From NCBI RefSeq assembly GCF_000801105.2, contig NC_079512.1, positions 35,543,848 through 35,607,847 on the forward strand: a DNA stretch of 64,000 nt. Direction: 5' to 3'. This stretch comes from Raphanus sativus. Lineage: Eukaryota > Streptophyta > Magnoliopsida > Brassicales > Brassicaceae. Under the pieces are notes generated by a model. That model saw only the letters and a program-made list of their open reading frames with translations, searched no databases and was not told where the DNA came from. Positions 10,556-21,377 of this stretch are shown here, piece after piece; positions within the stretch are counted from its first letter, which is position 1, and the number at the start of each line of letters is the position of its first letter. A program made the position numbers and the translations under genes.

Positions 10556-12520
10556 CTAGGTGGTATCCGCGCCCTGCGCGGAGTGAATGACTAAATAAAA
10601 ATTAAAACTTTTAAACTATAGATATTAGAAAGATAAAAATTATAGTTACAAATATTACATGTTATATAATAAAATATCGAAGAACATTATCCATGTTTAT
10701 ATAAGGTAAGCTTTGATTTTTTAAAAAACTTGTGTGATTGCTTAGCCGTAATTGAAGTAAATTTTAAGGAAGTAAATCTATAGAGTAATTTATAACTTGT
10801 GTAATTGGTTAGATTTTTTTATTTAAAAAAAAACTTTTTTAATAATGAATTTTGTGTGTGATTTTTAATTATTTATGAGAATTTAAATAAATTTATAGTA
10901 ACTTTTCTATATTAAACAAAACCAAAATTCATTATGATGATTGCATATTTCAGTTTCCTATTTTTTCGGTATTGCATAAATTACGATCAAATTTGAATTA
11001 GTAAAAGAAATCAATTAAATTTACAGCGGTGATGACTATCATAATGACATGATTATGATTTGTAATATATTATAGGAAACAACAACCGTCTTTATTTTAG
11101 TCAAACATATCGAATTGCATACCAAATTTAGTTAGAAAGAGATTGAGATGGAGTAAAAATACGTAAAACACGTACTATAAAAGTCTTTAACTTTTGAATA
11201 TAACATATAGATTAATATACACATTTTGATATTAAAATTTTTAAATTGTAACTAATGACTTTTATAAAGAACAAAATTTTACAAATATAACAAACAATAT
11301 AAAACCAAATCTCCGTTTAATATATAATATATTATATTACAATTATACGTAAAATCACTTACAATTAGATACTATATAATATTGTTGAATGAATTTAAAA
11401 TTATAGTTAGAGATGAAAATTCATTATTACAATTTAATATTATTTTATGTCATGGTTGGAGTAATATCAGAAATTATAATTTATAAGCGCAATTGTAATC
11501 TGTTTGTATTTATATACAAAATTTTTGGAAAGAATTATATGAAAGCGTTATAATGATGGTTTCGACCAATCTTTTGAAATTTAACCATAAATGACAAACT
11601 TAAATTATATCGTTAGTAGTTATAAGAAAAACAATCCATGATTACATGATATTAATTTCTGAAAAACTGAATATTGCACAATTATATTACAAATGATCTT
11701 ATGAAATCAATTAAAGCTTAATTGATATGAATCAAGATACTCGCTGAGTCAACTTGTAGTATTTTGAAATTTGAAAACTTCATAATGTGGATCAATTATG
11801 TATTTGAATCAAGATACTCTTTCAATACATTGCATATGCTGCATATTATATAGAAAATAATCTATTTGATTTTTGATTTTATGACGTATAGAAAAAAGTA
11901 ATTACTCTACAAAAAGAAGTAACTTATGAGAAAAATGGTCAATGTTATAAATACTGAAAATATAAAGCCAAGATCAAGCACACCGAATTTGAAAACTTAC
12001 ATATGCCGTATATGATTATGACTCAAGTATGTATATTCAAATTTTTATTTAACCAGCAAAAAAAACTATCTTGGTTATAAATACCGAAAAGATAAAGTGA
12101 AGATCAAACATCAAGCATCAAGCATGCATAGTATTTTGACTAAAGTGAATATTAGAAAACTTTATAAAATCCAACATAGAAAGTCCGAATGCTTATTCTC
12201 ATTTGATGCATATATACCGAGATTTATATAACATTTCGTTTCAATATTATAAGTTTGTGACTGATAAGTAATACATATTATATAAAATGCCTTCCTTGAT
12301 AACTGCTAGTGCTAATAATTATTATACGTAAATCAAGTAAACATTGTTTCCATATGTGTATTCAGTCAAAGATTGATGTAAGTTTGGTGAATATATATAT
12401 ATATATATTATTTTTTTGAACAAATTAATAATCTTTAATAGAGAAAGTGTATCAAAAGTATTTTTCTAAAATAACGCATTCAGACTAAAATTTGAATATG
12501 ATTTTTGAACAGAACTTACT

Positions 12521-12784
12521 CTGCATCACGTATCAGCAATGAAATCTTCGGGATCTCTTTTCCATTAACTGAAAACATCTGAATGCGACCTACTTGCACA
12601 ACATGTCCGATGACATCTATGTTAATCAAAATGGATTAGCAAGAAAACTATATAACAATACGCTGCTATTTAAACTATATTTGATACTTCATAAACAAAA
12701 AATATTAGAATTACCAATCAGAAAATGAGGGTTAAGCGATCCATCGAGGACATTTTTGAAAGACACAAAACAAAAGACAGCCAT
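12521..12784 (-). pseudogene. Replication protein A-like (OB-fold) remnant in the Helitron
   Basis: Two exon-like pieces in the same sense as the Helitron. The first (12715-12784) starts with ATG and encodes F-K-N-V-L-D-G-S-L-N-P-H-F-L-I before G|GTAATT. The second (about 12521-12618, after a TAG acceptor) encodes DVIGHVVQVGRIQMFSVNGK and then S-L-L-I-R-D-A-E. This is the middle of the RPA1-like single-strand DNA-binding family that plant Helitrons commonly carry. The rest of the protein is absent or too diverged to follow. Confidence 0.7.
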
Positions 12785-13087
12785 TTGTGTTAGGACTGAA
12801 GGAAATGAAAATCCACGGGTGGTTCGTTAATCACCTGGCGATCCTTTTATAACAAATGTGACAGAGAGTTTTTATAATTATGGTAACTAAAAACTAATAA
12901 TATGCCTCAAATATGAAAAAGTGTAAGAAAAATCGCTAATCATATTAATTAAGCCTAACAATTAGGTGGTGATTGAATTAATACGGAAAGATTGCGATCT
13001 GATTAGGGACTGAATCCTAAATCAATCATGCTTTAAGAGATTTCATATTCAGGAAACAACCATAATTATTCCTTGACTCGCGTACCA

Positions 13088-13420
13088 TATTGGGAGATTT
13101 TATCGTAATAAATGATTTGCGAGATTTCATTGCAAATGATTATGGTTGTATCATAAAAGTAAAAAAAATGATTTGCGAGATTTTATCGTAATAAATGATT
13201 TGCGAGATTTTATCGTAATAAATGATTTGGGATATGATTATGGTTGTATCATAAAAGTAAAAAACTATATTTTAAAAATAAACCTTTAGTTGATATATTA
13301 CGATAAACATAAAATATAATAAAGTAGAATATATAAAAATTACGATAAACATAAAATATAAATAAAGTAGAAAATATAAAAATTACGATAAACATAAAAT
13401 ATAAATAAAATAGAAAATAT
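13088..13420. repeat. Short tandem repeats inside the Helitron
   Basis: At 13088-13262 a 27-bp unit (GATTTTATCGTAATAAATGA plus TTTGCGA) is repeated about three times, with a GGTTGTATCATAAAAGTAAA segment appearing twice. At about 13300-13420 a unit of some 43 bp with ATTACGATAAACATAAAATA occurs three times. Purely structural. Confidence 0.75.
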
Positions 13421-13908
13421 GACAACTACTACTATTATAAGTATGAGCATTGTATTAACAATAAATATATAAATATATATGTTCTTGCAACAAAAATATA
13501 TATATATATATATATGTTTTATGTTAGTATGAGCATTATAACTTCAGTTCAAAAAGAATACATCAACAAAATAAAAAAAGACGTATACATTATGTTATTG
13601 TCTGTATAAAATAATGTATGAGAGAGGCATATAAAATTAATCTTCGGTGAATTGGATATTATATAAAAGCACATCACGTAAAGCATATCATGTAAAGCAT
13701 TGGATATTAATAACATTTATTCCTTTTTCAATATAACATATGTCCATTAGAATGGCATGAGAGGTAATTTTTCTAGGTAAGGATGGGCTTTTGTAAAAAT
13801 GATGTGAGGTGAAATGTGGAGTTGTCCCATAGAAAATGGTACACATGTAATAAACACATGAATAAAATGTTAATTAGAAAGTGGTCTTCTCAAATAATAG
13901 TAAGGGGA

Positions 13909-14160
13909 TGGATAAGATTCCAAGTTACTAAAATCTAAAATTGGTATTTTTTGGAGATTTGCTTTAATATATGAAATATTTTAGGAATATGATTCAAAAT
14001 TTGGAAACTTGGAATCTTTTTCTCAGCTAAAAGCTTCTTCTATAGAATCTAATTGTAACATAACAGATGGATATGATTCCAAGTTACTGTAAACTATTTG
14101 ACCAAAAAGTTACTATAAACTATTTGACCAAAAAGTTACTATAAACTATAACTGTAGTTT
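13909..14160. repeat. Tandem ~165-bp repeat array, right part
   Basis: Continues the array seen at 10345-10555: one complete unit from ATAAGATTCCAAGTTACT to about 14075, then the start of another. This leads into three short repeats of GTTACTATAAACTATTTGAC near 14090-14150. Confidence 0.7.
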
Positions 14161-14168
14161 AAACAAAA

Positions 14169-15033
14169 CTAGATCATAATCCGCGCGCCTGCGCGGATTT
14201 ATCTTTTGATTCACATATTTTATATATATGTTGTATATTATTTAAGATTTATAATATAAAAAGTTAGAATGATCCGGAACAAAAAAAATCGACCCGGACA
14301 AAAAAATATCAAATACCTACTTTGATCCAAATGTTGAGAACTCGAAAGAATTCATACCTGAAATGAACAGATTTATATCCGACCTAGTGAGCTAAATTTC
14401 AAACATAGTATCTTTTGTTATATTTTAATTCATTTTTTGGGTTGGTGAAATTTACTATTTATTCGGAAGATTTTTGGCTAACTTAATGGTATATATTCGT
14501 AGGTTTCTTTTTTTCTGAACAGAAAAAAAGGTTTGAGTCTTGATTAAATTTATCTTATATAACAAATTGCTGCTATAAATAATTTTTATAAAAATTAATT
14601 TGTAACAGTAATATCATTTTTGTTATAAATTAGTATATCATGGTTTATAGGTTCAAAGTATAGAGTTAGTCGTCTTCATAGTATTGTTAATATTAATAGA
14701 TGCAAGTTAATGAATACATATAATATATTATATTATTAGTAATCTGTCGTATAGTATTATATGTTAAAAGATGTATTATTAATAATATATCTTATAGTAT
14801 AATATGCTAGTGGATGTATCTAGCTTATAGTAAAATATATGCAATATAAGGAAACATGCGTAGTGGATATAATAATAAGGTAAGAAGTGAAAATCTATGG
14901 TAATAGTTGATATTAATTATTTATAAAAAGGCATGTCTAATAATAAGTAGATTAATATAACATTAATTACATAAGGTCCAACTTTAAAATCTACCTAGAA
15001 TAAGTTGTAATGTTTCTGTTTTAATAAGATAGA
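14169..15033 (-). mobile_element. Short non-autonomous Helitron (865 bp)
   Basis: On the minus strand it starts TCTATCTTATTAAAACAG at 15033 after an A. It ends with the hairpin CCGCGCAGGCGCGCGG followed by ATTATGATCTAG at 14169, with T beyond it. No coding capacity. Its 5' end matches the inverted fragment at 8890-8960. It lies just downstream of the ATX4-like exon remnant. Confidence 0.8.
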
Positions 15034-15196
15034 TGAAATTATTAAAATAAACTATTCTAGATCAATCTTACTACTACTTCAATATAATAAACGTGATTCT
15101 AATTCAATTTGCACATATCATATTTCATGTTCTAATAATCAATCCTCTGTAATTTTTGTTTTGAACTTTCGGTAAATGTTCTTTGTGGTCTCTCAC

Positions 15197-15269
15197 AGCT
15201 ACATTGGTCTTGGCGATGAGGACAATCCTCTCATCTCCTACGCTCATAATCCTTGCATAGCAATTTGGT
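15197..15269 (-). pseudogene. ATX4-type SET-domain exon remnant
   Basis: A 72-nt coding stretch for [13 protein letters not shown] followed by [11 protein letters not shown]. This is the C-terminal half of the SET domain in ATX-type H3K4 methyltransferases, around the conserved N-H-S-C-x-P-N-C motif. GTGAG directly follows GCT as a possible donor, and TGCAG precedes it as a possible acceptor. The expected last exon (E-L-T-Y-D-Y to the post-SET cysteines) is not downstream, where the short Helitron begins, and I see no N-terminal exons upstream. Its position between PYL10 and CCT remnants matches At4g27910 (ATX4) in A. thaliana. It is a relic. Confidence 0.75.
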
Positions 15270-15623
15270 CTGCACTGCACCACGCATCTCATTTTCTATA
15301 TTTTCAAAATATTATCCCTTTGTAGTCTGTAAATTCACAATCATTCATCAAAATGTCAAAAGCTACTTACATCAACTGTTATTAGATGCGATCAAGCTAT
15401 ATTATATATTAGGAGACAGATCATCACAAGATCTCCCAATATATAATCAGCATATCACTCGAGTAAACTACTACTAAAACTTGTTTCACTTCCTAATCAT
15501 TACTCCTTGTGCTTATTCAGATAAAACCTTATGTACAGAAAGTGGGTGTGGGCGTATGTTATTGAACACACTGCATTACCAAACTGTTCTTCTTGCTCAT
15601 CTTTAGGGCCTAAACTAATAGTC

Positions 15624-15701
15624 CTAATGCATCTCCTCTGTTTTTGCGAACCTTCCTCGGATCCTTGGTTGACTGTCTGCAAGAGCCTTCCTGTAAGCAT
15701 A
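15624..15701 (-). pseudogene. Last exon of a CCT-motif gene, cut off from its 5' part
   Basis: After a good acceptor (GGTTGCAG) this 78-nt exon encodes YAYRKALADSQPRIRGRFAK and T-E-E-M-H-stop. That is the C-terminal half of the CCT motif (Y-x-x-R-K-x-L-A-D-x-R-P-R-x-R-G-R-F), a nuclear-localisation and protein-interaction region of CONSTANS-like proteins. Arg is Gln at one usually conserved position (S-Q-P-R). A basic, exon-like stretch follows TTGCAG near 15865, but its frame has a stop. The Ty3 element starts 13 bp further on. The N-terminal gene body was not found, so this is probably a relic of the At4g27900 orthologue. Confidence 0.75.
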
Positions 15702-15877
15702 CTGCAACCATATACCAAACCAACCACAACTCATGAGTTTCAAACATAACAGTACATTGTGCTGAATATCTGGAGAAAATCTTGCATGAACCGGGACTTT
15801 AGCCCAGTTTCTGCATACATTTCTCCTTCTTATTCCTATTGCTCTTGATTAGAAACTTCTTCCTGCAAGTAGAAATT

Positions 15878-16257
15878 TGTTATGTGTTAACTTGAGAAAA
15901 AGAAAGTTTATAGATCTCAAAGAACGAAATACAACTTGAGAGAATTTCTAGGGATCTCTACCTCGCCCTTTACAACTTTTGATCAAACTCTTGATAACCT
16001 TTTCCTAACAACTCTCTCCTATAAATAAAGTAGATGACAAAAGCATTCTCACGTGAGCTGAGCCGTTAGACGTTAGACGTTAACTGCACCTCACGCCGTT
16101 ATTCCTTATTCCTTGCAAAGTAGCCAATCATTCTCCTCCAACCGACACGTCACCTTTCCCACGCTCTGCACCCTCTGTTCTTCTAGAACCTCTCTCTCCT
16201 TTCTTCCTTCGTGCATACGTGTACAACAAAGGTGGGTGCCTAGCCTCATAGCTAACA
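15878..16257 (-). repeat. 3' LTR (380 bp)
   Basis: Left copy of the LTR. It differs from the right copy by one extra C near 16115 (ATTCCTTGC versus ATTCTTGC). The polyprotein frame runs into it and ends at 16128-16130. Confidence 0.95.
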
Positions 16258-19200
16258 TTACCCCCCGCTGCCAAATTGACCTTGTCCTCAAGGTCAAACT
16301 CCGGAAATTGACCCTGAATCACTTTCTTCCATTCCCATGAGCTCTCATACGCCGGCAACCCCTTCCACTGAATCAGAACTTCCTCCTGTCCTGAAACTGG
16401 GCTCACACGCATGCCCAACACTGCTTCAGGCTGCACCTCCAACACTCCCTCACTCGACAACTGCGCTGGCAACTGAGCCTCCATCTGTTCCCCTCCTACT
16501 GCCTTCTTAAGTTGCGAAACATGAAATGTGTGATGGATCTTGGTTCCTTCAGGCAATTTGAGGCGATAAGCGACCTCCCCAACTCGAGACAACACCTCAA
16601 ATGGCCCATAGAAACGCGCAGACAGCTTTTCATTCATCCTGCGAGCCAACGTCTGCTGTCTGTAAGGCCGAATCTTCACATAGACTAAATCCCCCACCTC
16701 AAACGTCACCACCCTGCGATGTGTATCAGCGTGTTTCTTCATTGTCTGCTGAGCCTTATGAATGTGCTCCCTCATTGCAGACAACATCTCATCGCGTTCC
16801 AGCAACCTTTCTTCCAAATCAGCATTAGTCGTGGATCCCTGCTCATACTTGACAAGAGTAGGAGGATCGCGACCATAAACTGCTTTAAACGGTGTCATCT
16901 TGATAGCTGAATGAAACGATGAATTGTAACAGAACTCCGCCCACGGCAAGTAACGAGCCCACGCCTTAGGTTTGTCACTCGTGAAGCAACGAAGATAAGT
17001 TTCAAGCCCACGGTTTGTCACCTCAGTCTGCCCATCTGACTGCGGATGATAGGCTGTGCTCATACACAACGATGTCCCTGCCAAGCGAAACAACTCCCTC
17101 CAAAACTGACTTGTAAATACGCGATCACGATCTGACACAATGGTTTTGGGAAACCCATGCAACTTCACAACCTCCTGAACAAACACCAATGCCACCTCTG
17201 TTGCAGTGAAAGGGTGACGTAATCTGATGAAGTGAGCATACTTCGATAGCCGATCAACCACCACCAGAACTGCATTGTACCCTTCAGACTTCGGTAGTCC
17301 CTCCACAAAGTCCATAGCGATATCTTCCCAAATCGCCTGAGGAATGGCTAAGGGTTGTAGCAAACCACCAGGAGCAAGCGTTGAATACTTGTGGCGTTGA
17401 CACACTGAACAAGCAGCAACGTATCTTCTGATGTCTCCCATCATTCCCACCCAATAGAACATCTCTGCGATTCTCCTTTGAGTACGTTGTACTCCTCCGT
17501 GACCCCCCATTCGCCCGTCATGCAGCTCATGTAAGATAGCCCCAATCAATCTCGACTCCTTGGGTATCACCAATTTGCCTTGACGTAGCAAGCGCCCCTG
17601 AACCAATGAGTATTCGGGATGACTCGTTGGGTCTTGGGTTATTTCCTTCACAATCTGCTGCAGAGTTTCATCTTGAGCCAGCTCTCTCTCAATGTCCTGA
17701 AACTGTATGGCTGTCGGTACCGACAACGCCATCAGTTCAGTTGCGAGATCACGTCTTGACAGTGCATCTGCTGCCTTGTTTTCTAACCCAGGCTTGTAGT
17801 GGATGTCAAAATCGAACCCCAACAGCTTTGACAACCAGCGTTGATACTCCATATTGATTTCCCTTTGCTCCAGCAAGAATTTCAAGCTCTTCTGGTCTGT
17901 CCTGACAATGAATTTCCTGCCCAACAAATAATGTCGCCACTTCTGGATCGCAAAGACAATAGCCATTAACTCCCTTTCGTAAACCGACTTCAACTGTTGT
18001 CTCTCAGACAATACTTGACTGAAAAACGCAATCGGTTTCTGTTGCTGCATCAGTACTGCCCCCAAACCTTTGCCTGACGCGTCGGACTCCACCACAAACT
18101 GTTCCTCAAAGTTGGGAAGTGCCAGCACTGGGACCGTTGTCATAGCTTCCTTTAGTTTGACGAAGGCTCCAGCTGCTGCCTCACCCCAACAGAACTTGTC
18201 CTTCTTCAAGAGATCGGTCAGTGGTCTCGCGATTACCCCATACCCTTGCACGAAACGTCGGTAGTAGCCAGTCAGCCCAAGGAAACCTCTCAACGCCTTG
18301 ATGTTTCTTGGTGCTGGCCATTCGATCATTGCAGCAATCTTTGTTTTGTCTGCTGCCACTCCAGCTGCTGAGATTATATGCCCCAAGTATTCAATACTCT
18401 CGCATCCAAACTCGCATTTCTTCCTGTTGGCGTACAACTGGTGCTGCTGCAGCTTCTCAAGCATCATCCTCAAGTGAGTTACATGTTCCTGATGATTCTT
18501 GCTAAACACGAGTATGTCATCGAAGAACACTAACACAAACTGTCTCAGGTACGGACGGAAGATGTCATTCATGACGGATTAGAAAGTGGCAGGAGCATTA
18601 GTCAGCCCGAAGGGCATGACCAAAAACTCATAATGCCCGTCATGTGTTCTGAAAGCAGTTTTAGGCACGTCGTCGGCTTTCACCCTTATCTGATGATAAC
18701 CAGCTCGCAAGTCCAACTTTGAGAACACCACTGCTCCTCTCAACTCGTCGAGCAGCTGATCTATCATCGGAATCGGGTAACTATCCATGACGGTGGCCTT
18801 GTTCAGAGCTCGATAGTCTACGCAGAAACGCCAACTACCATCCTTCTTCTTCACCAAGAGTACTGGACTAGAGAAGGGGCTGATGCTTTCCTGGATAATG
18901 CCTGCTTTCAACATCGCCGTGACTTGGCGCTCGATCTCCTCTTTCTGCGCATGTGGGTATCGAAACGGACGCACGCTCACAGGATTACTCCCTTGAGTGA
19001 GAGTGATAGAGTGCTCTCTGTCTCGTGTTGGAGGTAATCCATGTGGCTCCTCAAACACCTCATCAAACTTCTGGACTGTCGGCCTCACGAATGTGGAAAT
19101 CCTCTTCTCCTCCGGTGAAGCAGGTCCTAAGGCACGACACTCGATCAACACTCCCAACTCCTGTTGCTGCAACACTTTCTTCATCGCTTTCACTGATACT

Positions 19201-20951
19201 TCGGAACTACAAAGGCCAGGTACCCCTTGCAACACGATCCACTTCTTCCCCACTGGAATCTTCATGGTTTGTAACCTCCAGTTCACTCTCATCTCACCCA
19301 CTGTTTCCAACCATTGGATCCCCAAGATGACATCAACATTGTTGAGCTCCAACGGCAGAAAGTCAGATGTGAGGGAGTATCCTTGCATCGTCATGGTAAC
19401 GTTTCGACACACTCCCCCTCCACGCACCGCCTTTCCCGAACCCGTAATCACTCCATAACTTCCGGTCTCCTCTGCTTCCAATCCCAGTTTCTTCATCAAT
19501 CGATGATCGATGAAGTTATGGGTAGCCCCGCTGTCAATGAGAACAACAGCTGACTGGGTTTGCATAGTTCCTCTCAGCTTGATGGTGCGAGGAGATGAGA
19601 TCCCCATCGCCGATTTGGCTGAGAGCGCGGCGCATTCTGCAAACTCCGGCGTCTCCTCTTCGTTATCCTCAAGCTCCACAATCTCCGCCTCGTCTCCATC
19701 TTCCTCTTGGACAACGAGGACCATCAACTCCTTGTTAGGGCAATCTCTCCTCGCGTGTGACTTCCCTCCACACTGAAAACAAAGCCCCTCCGCGCGGTAT
19801 CGAGCGTACTCCGTCGGTGAGAGACGGCGGAACGGTGCTCTCCCCTTTCCCGGATTACTAGGATTCTGAGTCACCCGTCGCTTCTCTGCCTGATTAGATT
19901 TGTCTGCTCCTCCGTATGTTTTGGGTTTCTGGCTCAGACTAGGCCCAGATCCATTTCCTCCTGTTGGCCCACTTCGGCCCACCATGGATACGGACCCCGT
20001 TGGGCCTCCACCTTTCGTTCCCTTCCCTTCTACTGTCTCCGACGTCGTATCAGCATAGTTTGACCACTCCTCCACCAGTTTAGCTACACTCATCATTCGC
20101 CGGAGATTATGCGGCTCCTGAAGTCGGACGCCGGCCCTGATCTGGGGTTTTAGCCCTATCATGAACGCCGTCTCCAACATCAAGTCCGGTACCTCGGGAG
20201 CGTTGGTCGCTAGTGATATGAAATCGCGGCAGAACTCCCGTACGGTCCCCGTCTGTCGCAACGTCATCAATCGCTCACGCGCCGTCATGTCATGCGACGT
20301 CGCGAACTGCTCGAGGACGCGAAACTTCATCTGCTCCCAGCTCACAAAAGGATTCCGGTCTCTCTCCCAACGATACCACAGCAACGCCTCCTCATCAAAA
20401 CACATCCTCACCACCCGGAGCTTTCTCTCCTCCGAGAACTCCTCCAGCTCGAAGTATTGCTCCACATGCAACACCCAGCTTTCCGGATTTTCTCCGTTAA
20501 AGAGTGGAATCTTCAACTTCCTCATCCCTTCGTCATGTCTCTCCTCCGTCTGTTGCCAAGGACGGTCGGTTTGGCCCATCGGTACACTCTGGACCTCCCC
20601 TGTCCTCGTCAACGTCTCCGATCGCGCTCCAGAACCACCGGCTCGGTATAAACCGCTCCGATCTTCCTCCGTTGCGATCTGCTTACCCGATCGTTGAATG
20701 ATCGGTGAGATCTCGTCGTCCTCATGAGCTTGCAGCGACGCTTTGAACAGCGCTGCAAACTGACGCTTCCGAGTCTCATCGTCTTCATTCAACCTCTGCT
20801 CCAACCTCTCCAGGATGTTCATACGACTTCGGATCTCATTCACCGACTCCTTGAGAACCTCCATCGTACTCTCCATCCCACCGATCTTGTTCACCTCCTC
20901 CTTCAAGTTTTCCACCACCGCATCGACATCAGCTTTCTTCACAGGTGCCAT
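16128..20951 (-). pseudogene. gag-pol polyprotein with one in-frame stop
   Basis: One reading frame from the ATG at 20951 to a stop inside the 3' LTR, interrupted once by TAA at 18579-18581 in the reverse transcriptase. Order: coiled-coil-rich N-terminus; Ty3-type gag; zinc knuckle [14 protein letters not shown]; aspartic protease D-S-G-A; RT with the catalytic F-F-D-D just after the stop; RNase H (E-S-D-A-S-G); integrase with an HHCC finger and the D-D-E residues in SDRDRVF and HPQSDGQTEV; and a C-terminal chromodomain (V-L-I-Q-W-K-G-L-P and E-S-S-W-E). The stop leaves gag-protease plus part of RT. A copy this young may still be mobilised by relatives. Confidence 0.9.
16258..16271 (-). other. 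Polypurine tract of the LTR element
   Basis: Minus-strand GGCAGCGGGGGGTAA directly before the 3' LTR, the expected primer for plus-strand DNA synthesis. Confidence 0.8.
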
Positions 20952-20977
20952 CTCTTCCCAGTGAAAGAAAAAAAAAT

Positions 20978-20990
20978 GGTTCTGATACCA
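20978..20990 (-). other. Primer binding site, tRNA-iMet type
   Basis: Minus strand TGGTATCAGAACC, three bases inside the 5' LTR. It is close to the TGGTATCAGAGC complementary to plant initiator Met tRNA. Confidence 0.85.
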
Positions 20991-20993
20991 ATT

Positions 20994-21372
20994 TGTTATG
21001 TGTTAACTTGAGAAAAAGAAAGTTTATAGATCTCAAAGAACGAAATACAACTTGAGAGAATTTCTAGGGATCTCTACCTCGCCCTTTACAACTTTTGATC
21101 AAACTCTTGATAACCTTTTCCTAACAACTCTCTCCTATAAATAAAGTAGATGACAAAAGCATTCTCACGTGAGCTGAGCCGTTAGACGTTAGACGTTAAC
21201 TGCACCTCACGCCGTTATTCCTTATTCTTGCAAAGTAGCCAATCATTCTCCTCCAACCGACACGTCACCTTTCCCACGCTCTGCACCCTCTGTTCTTCTA
21301 GAACCTCTCTCTCCTTTCTTCCTTCGTGCATACGTGTACAACAAAGGTGGGTGCCTAGCCTCATAGCTAACA
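20994..21372 (-). repeat. 5' LTR (379 bp)
   Basis: Right copy of the LTR, TG...CA ends, nearly identical to the left copy and followed by the target duplication AAATT. Confidence 0.95.
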
Positions 21373-21377
21373 AAATT

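Larger units (their letters stand above)
10556..13908 (-). mobile_element. Helitron, 3.35 kb, carrying RPA-like exons
   Basis: On the minus strand the element starts TCCCCTTACTATTATTTGAG at 13908 and ends with a GC-rich hairpin (CCGCGCAGGGCGCGG) followed by ATACCACCTAG at 10556, the canonical Helitron TC start and hairpin plus CTRR end. It lies between host A and T with no target duplication. Removing it rejoins ...AGTAATAAA to TGGATAAGATTCC..., which restores the register of the ~165-bp host tandem repeat and so supports both borders. No Rep/helicase ORF is seen; it holds RPA-like exon remnants and AT-rich short tandem repeats, so it is non-autonomous or decayed. Confidence 0.85.
15878..21372 (-). 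mobile_element. Ty3-type LTR retrotransposon with chromodomain, 5.5 kb
   Basis: Complete structure on the minus strand: 5' LTR 20994-21372, an initiator-Met tRNA primer site, gag-pol, a purine-rich tract and 3' LTR 15878-16257. Both LTRs begin TGTTA and end TAACA. Flanking 5-bp target duplications AAATT are at 15873-15877 and 21373-21377. By eye the LTRs differ only by one missing C, so insertion is recent. The domain order gag, protease, RT, RNase H, integrase, chromodomain places it with plant chromodomain-bearing Ty3 elements. It inserted in the remains of the CCT-motif gene. Confidence 0.95.

Noticed and set aside
13088..13420. Spaced direct repeats resembling a CRISPR array
   Set aside because: Plant DNA; the repeats are head-to-tail AT-rich minisatellites inside a Helitron without unique equal-length spacers.
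15253..15477. 74-codon plus-strand frame
   Set aside because: Starts from TTG and overlaps the ATX4 SET exon read on the other strand; no family match.
18997..20697. Plus-strand frames of up to 178 codons
   Set aside because: Antisense shadows of the Ty3 gag-pol.
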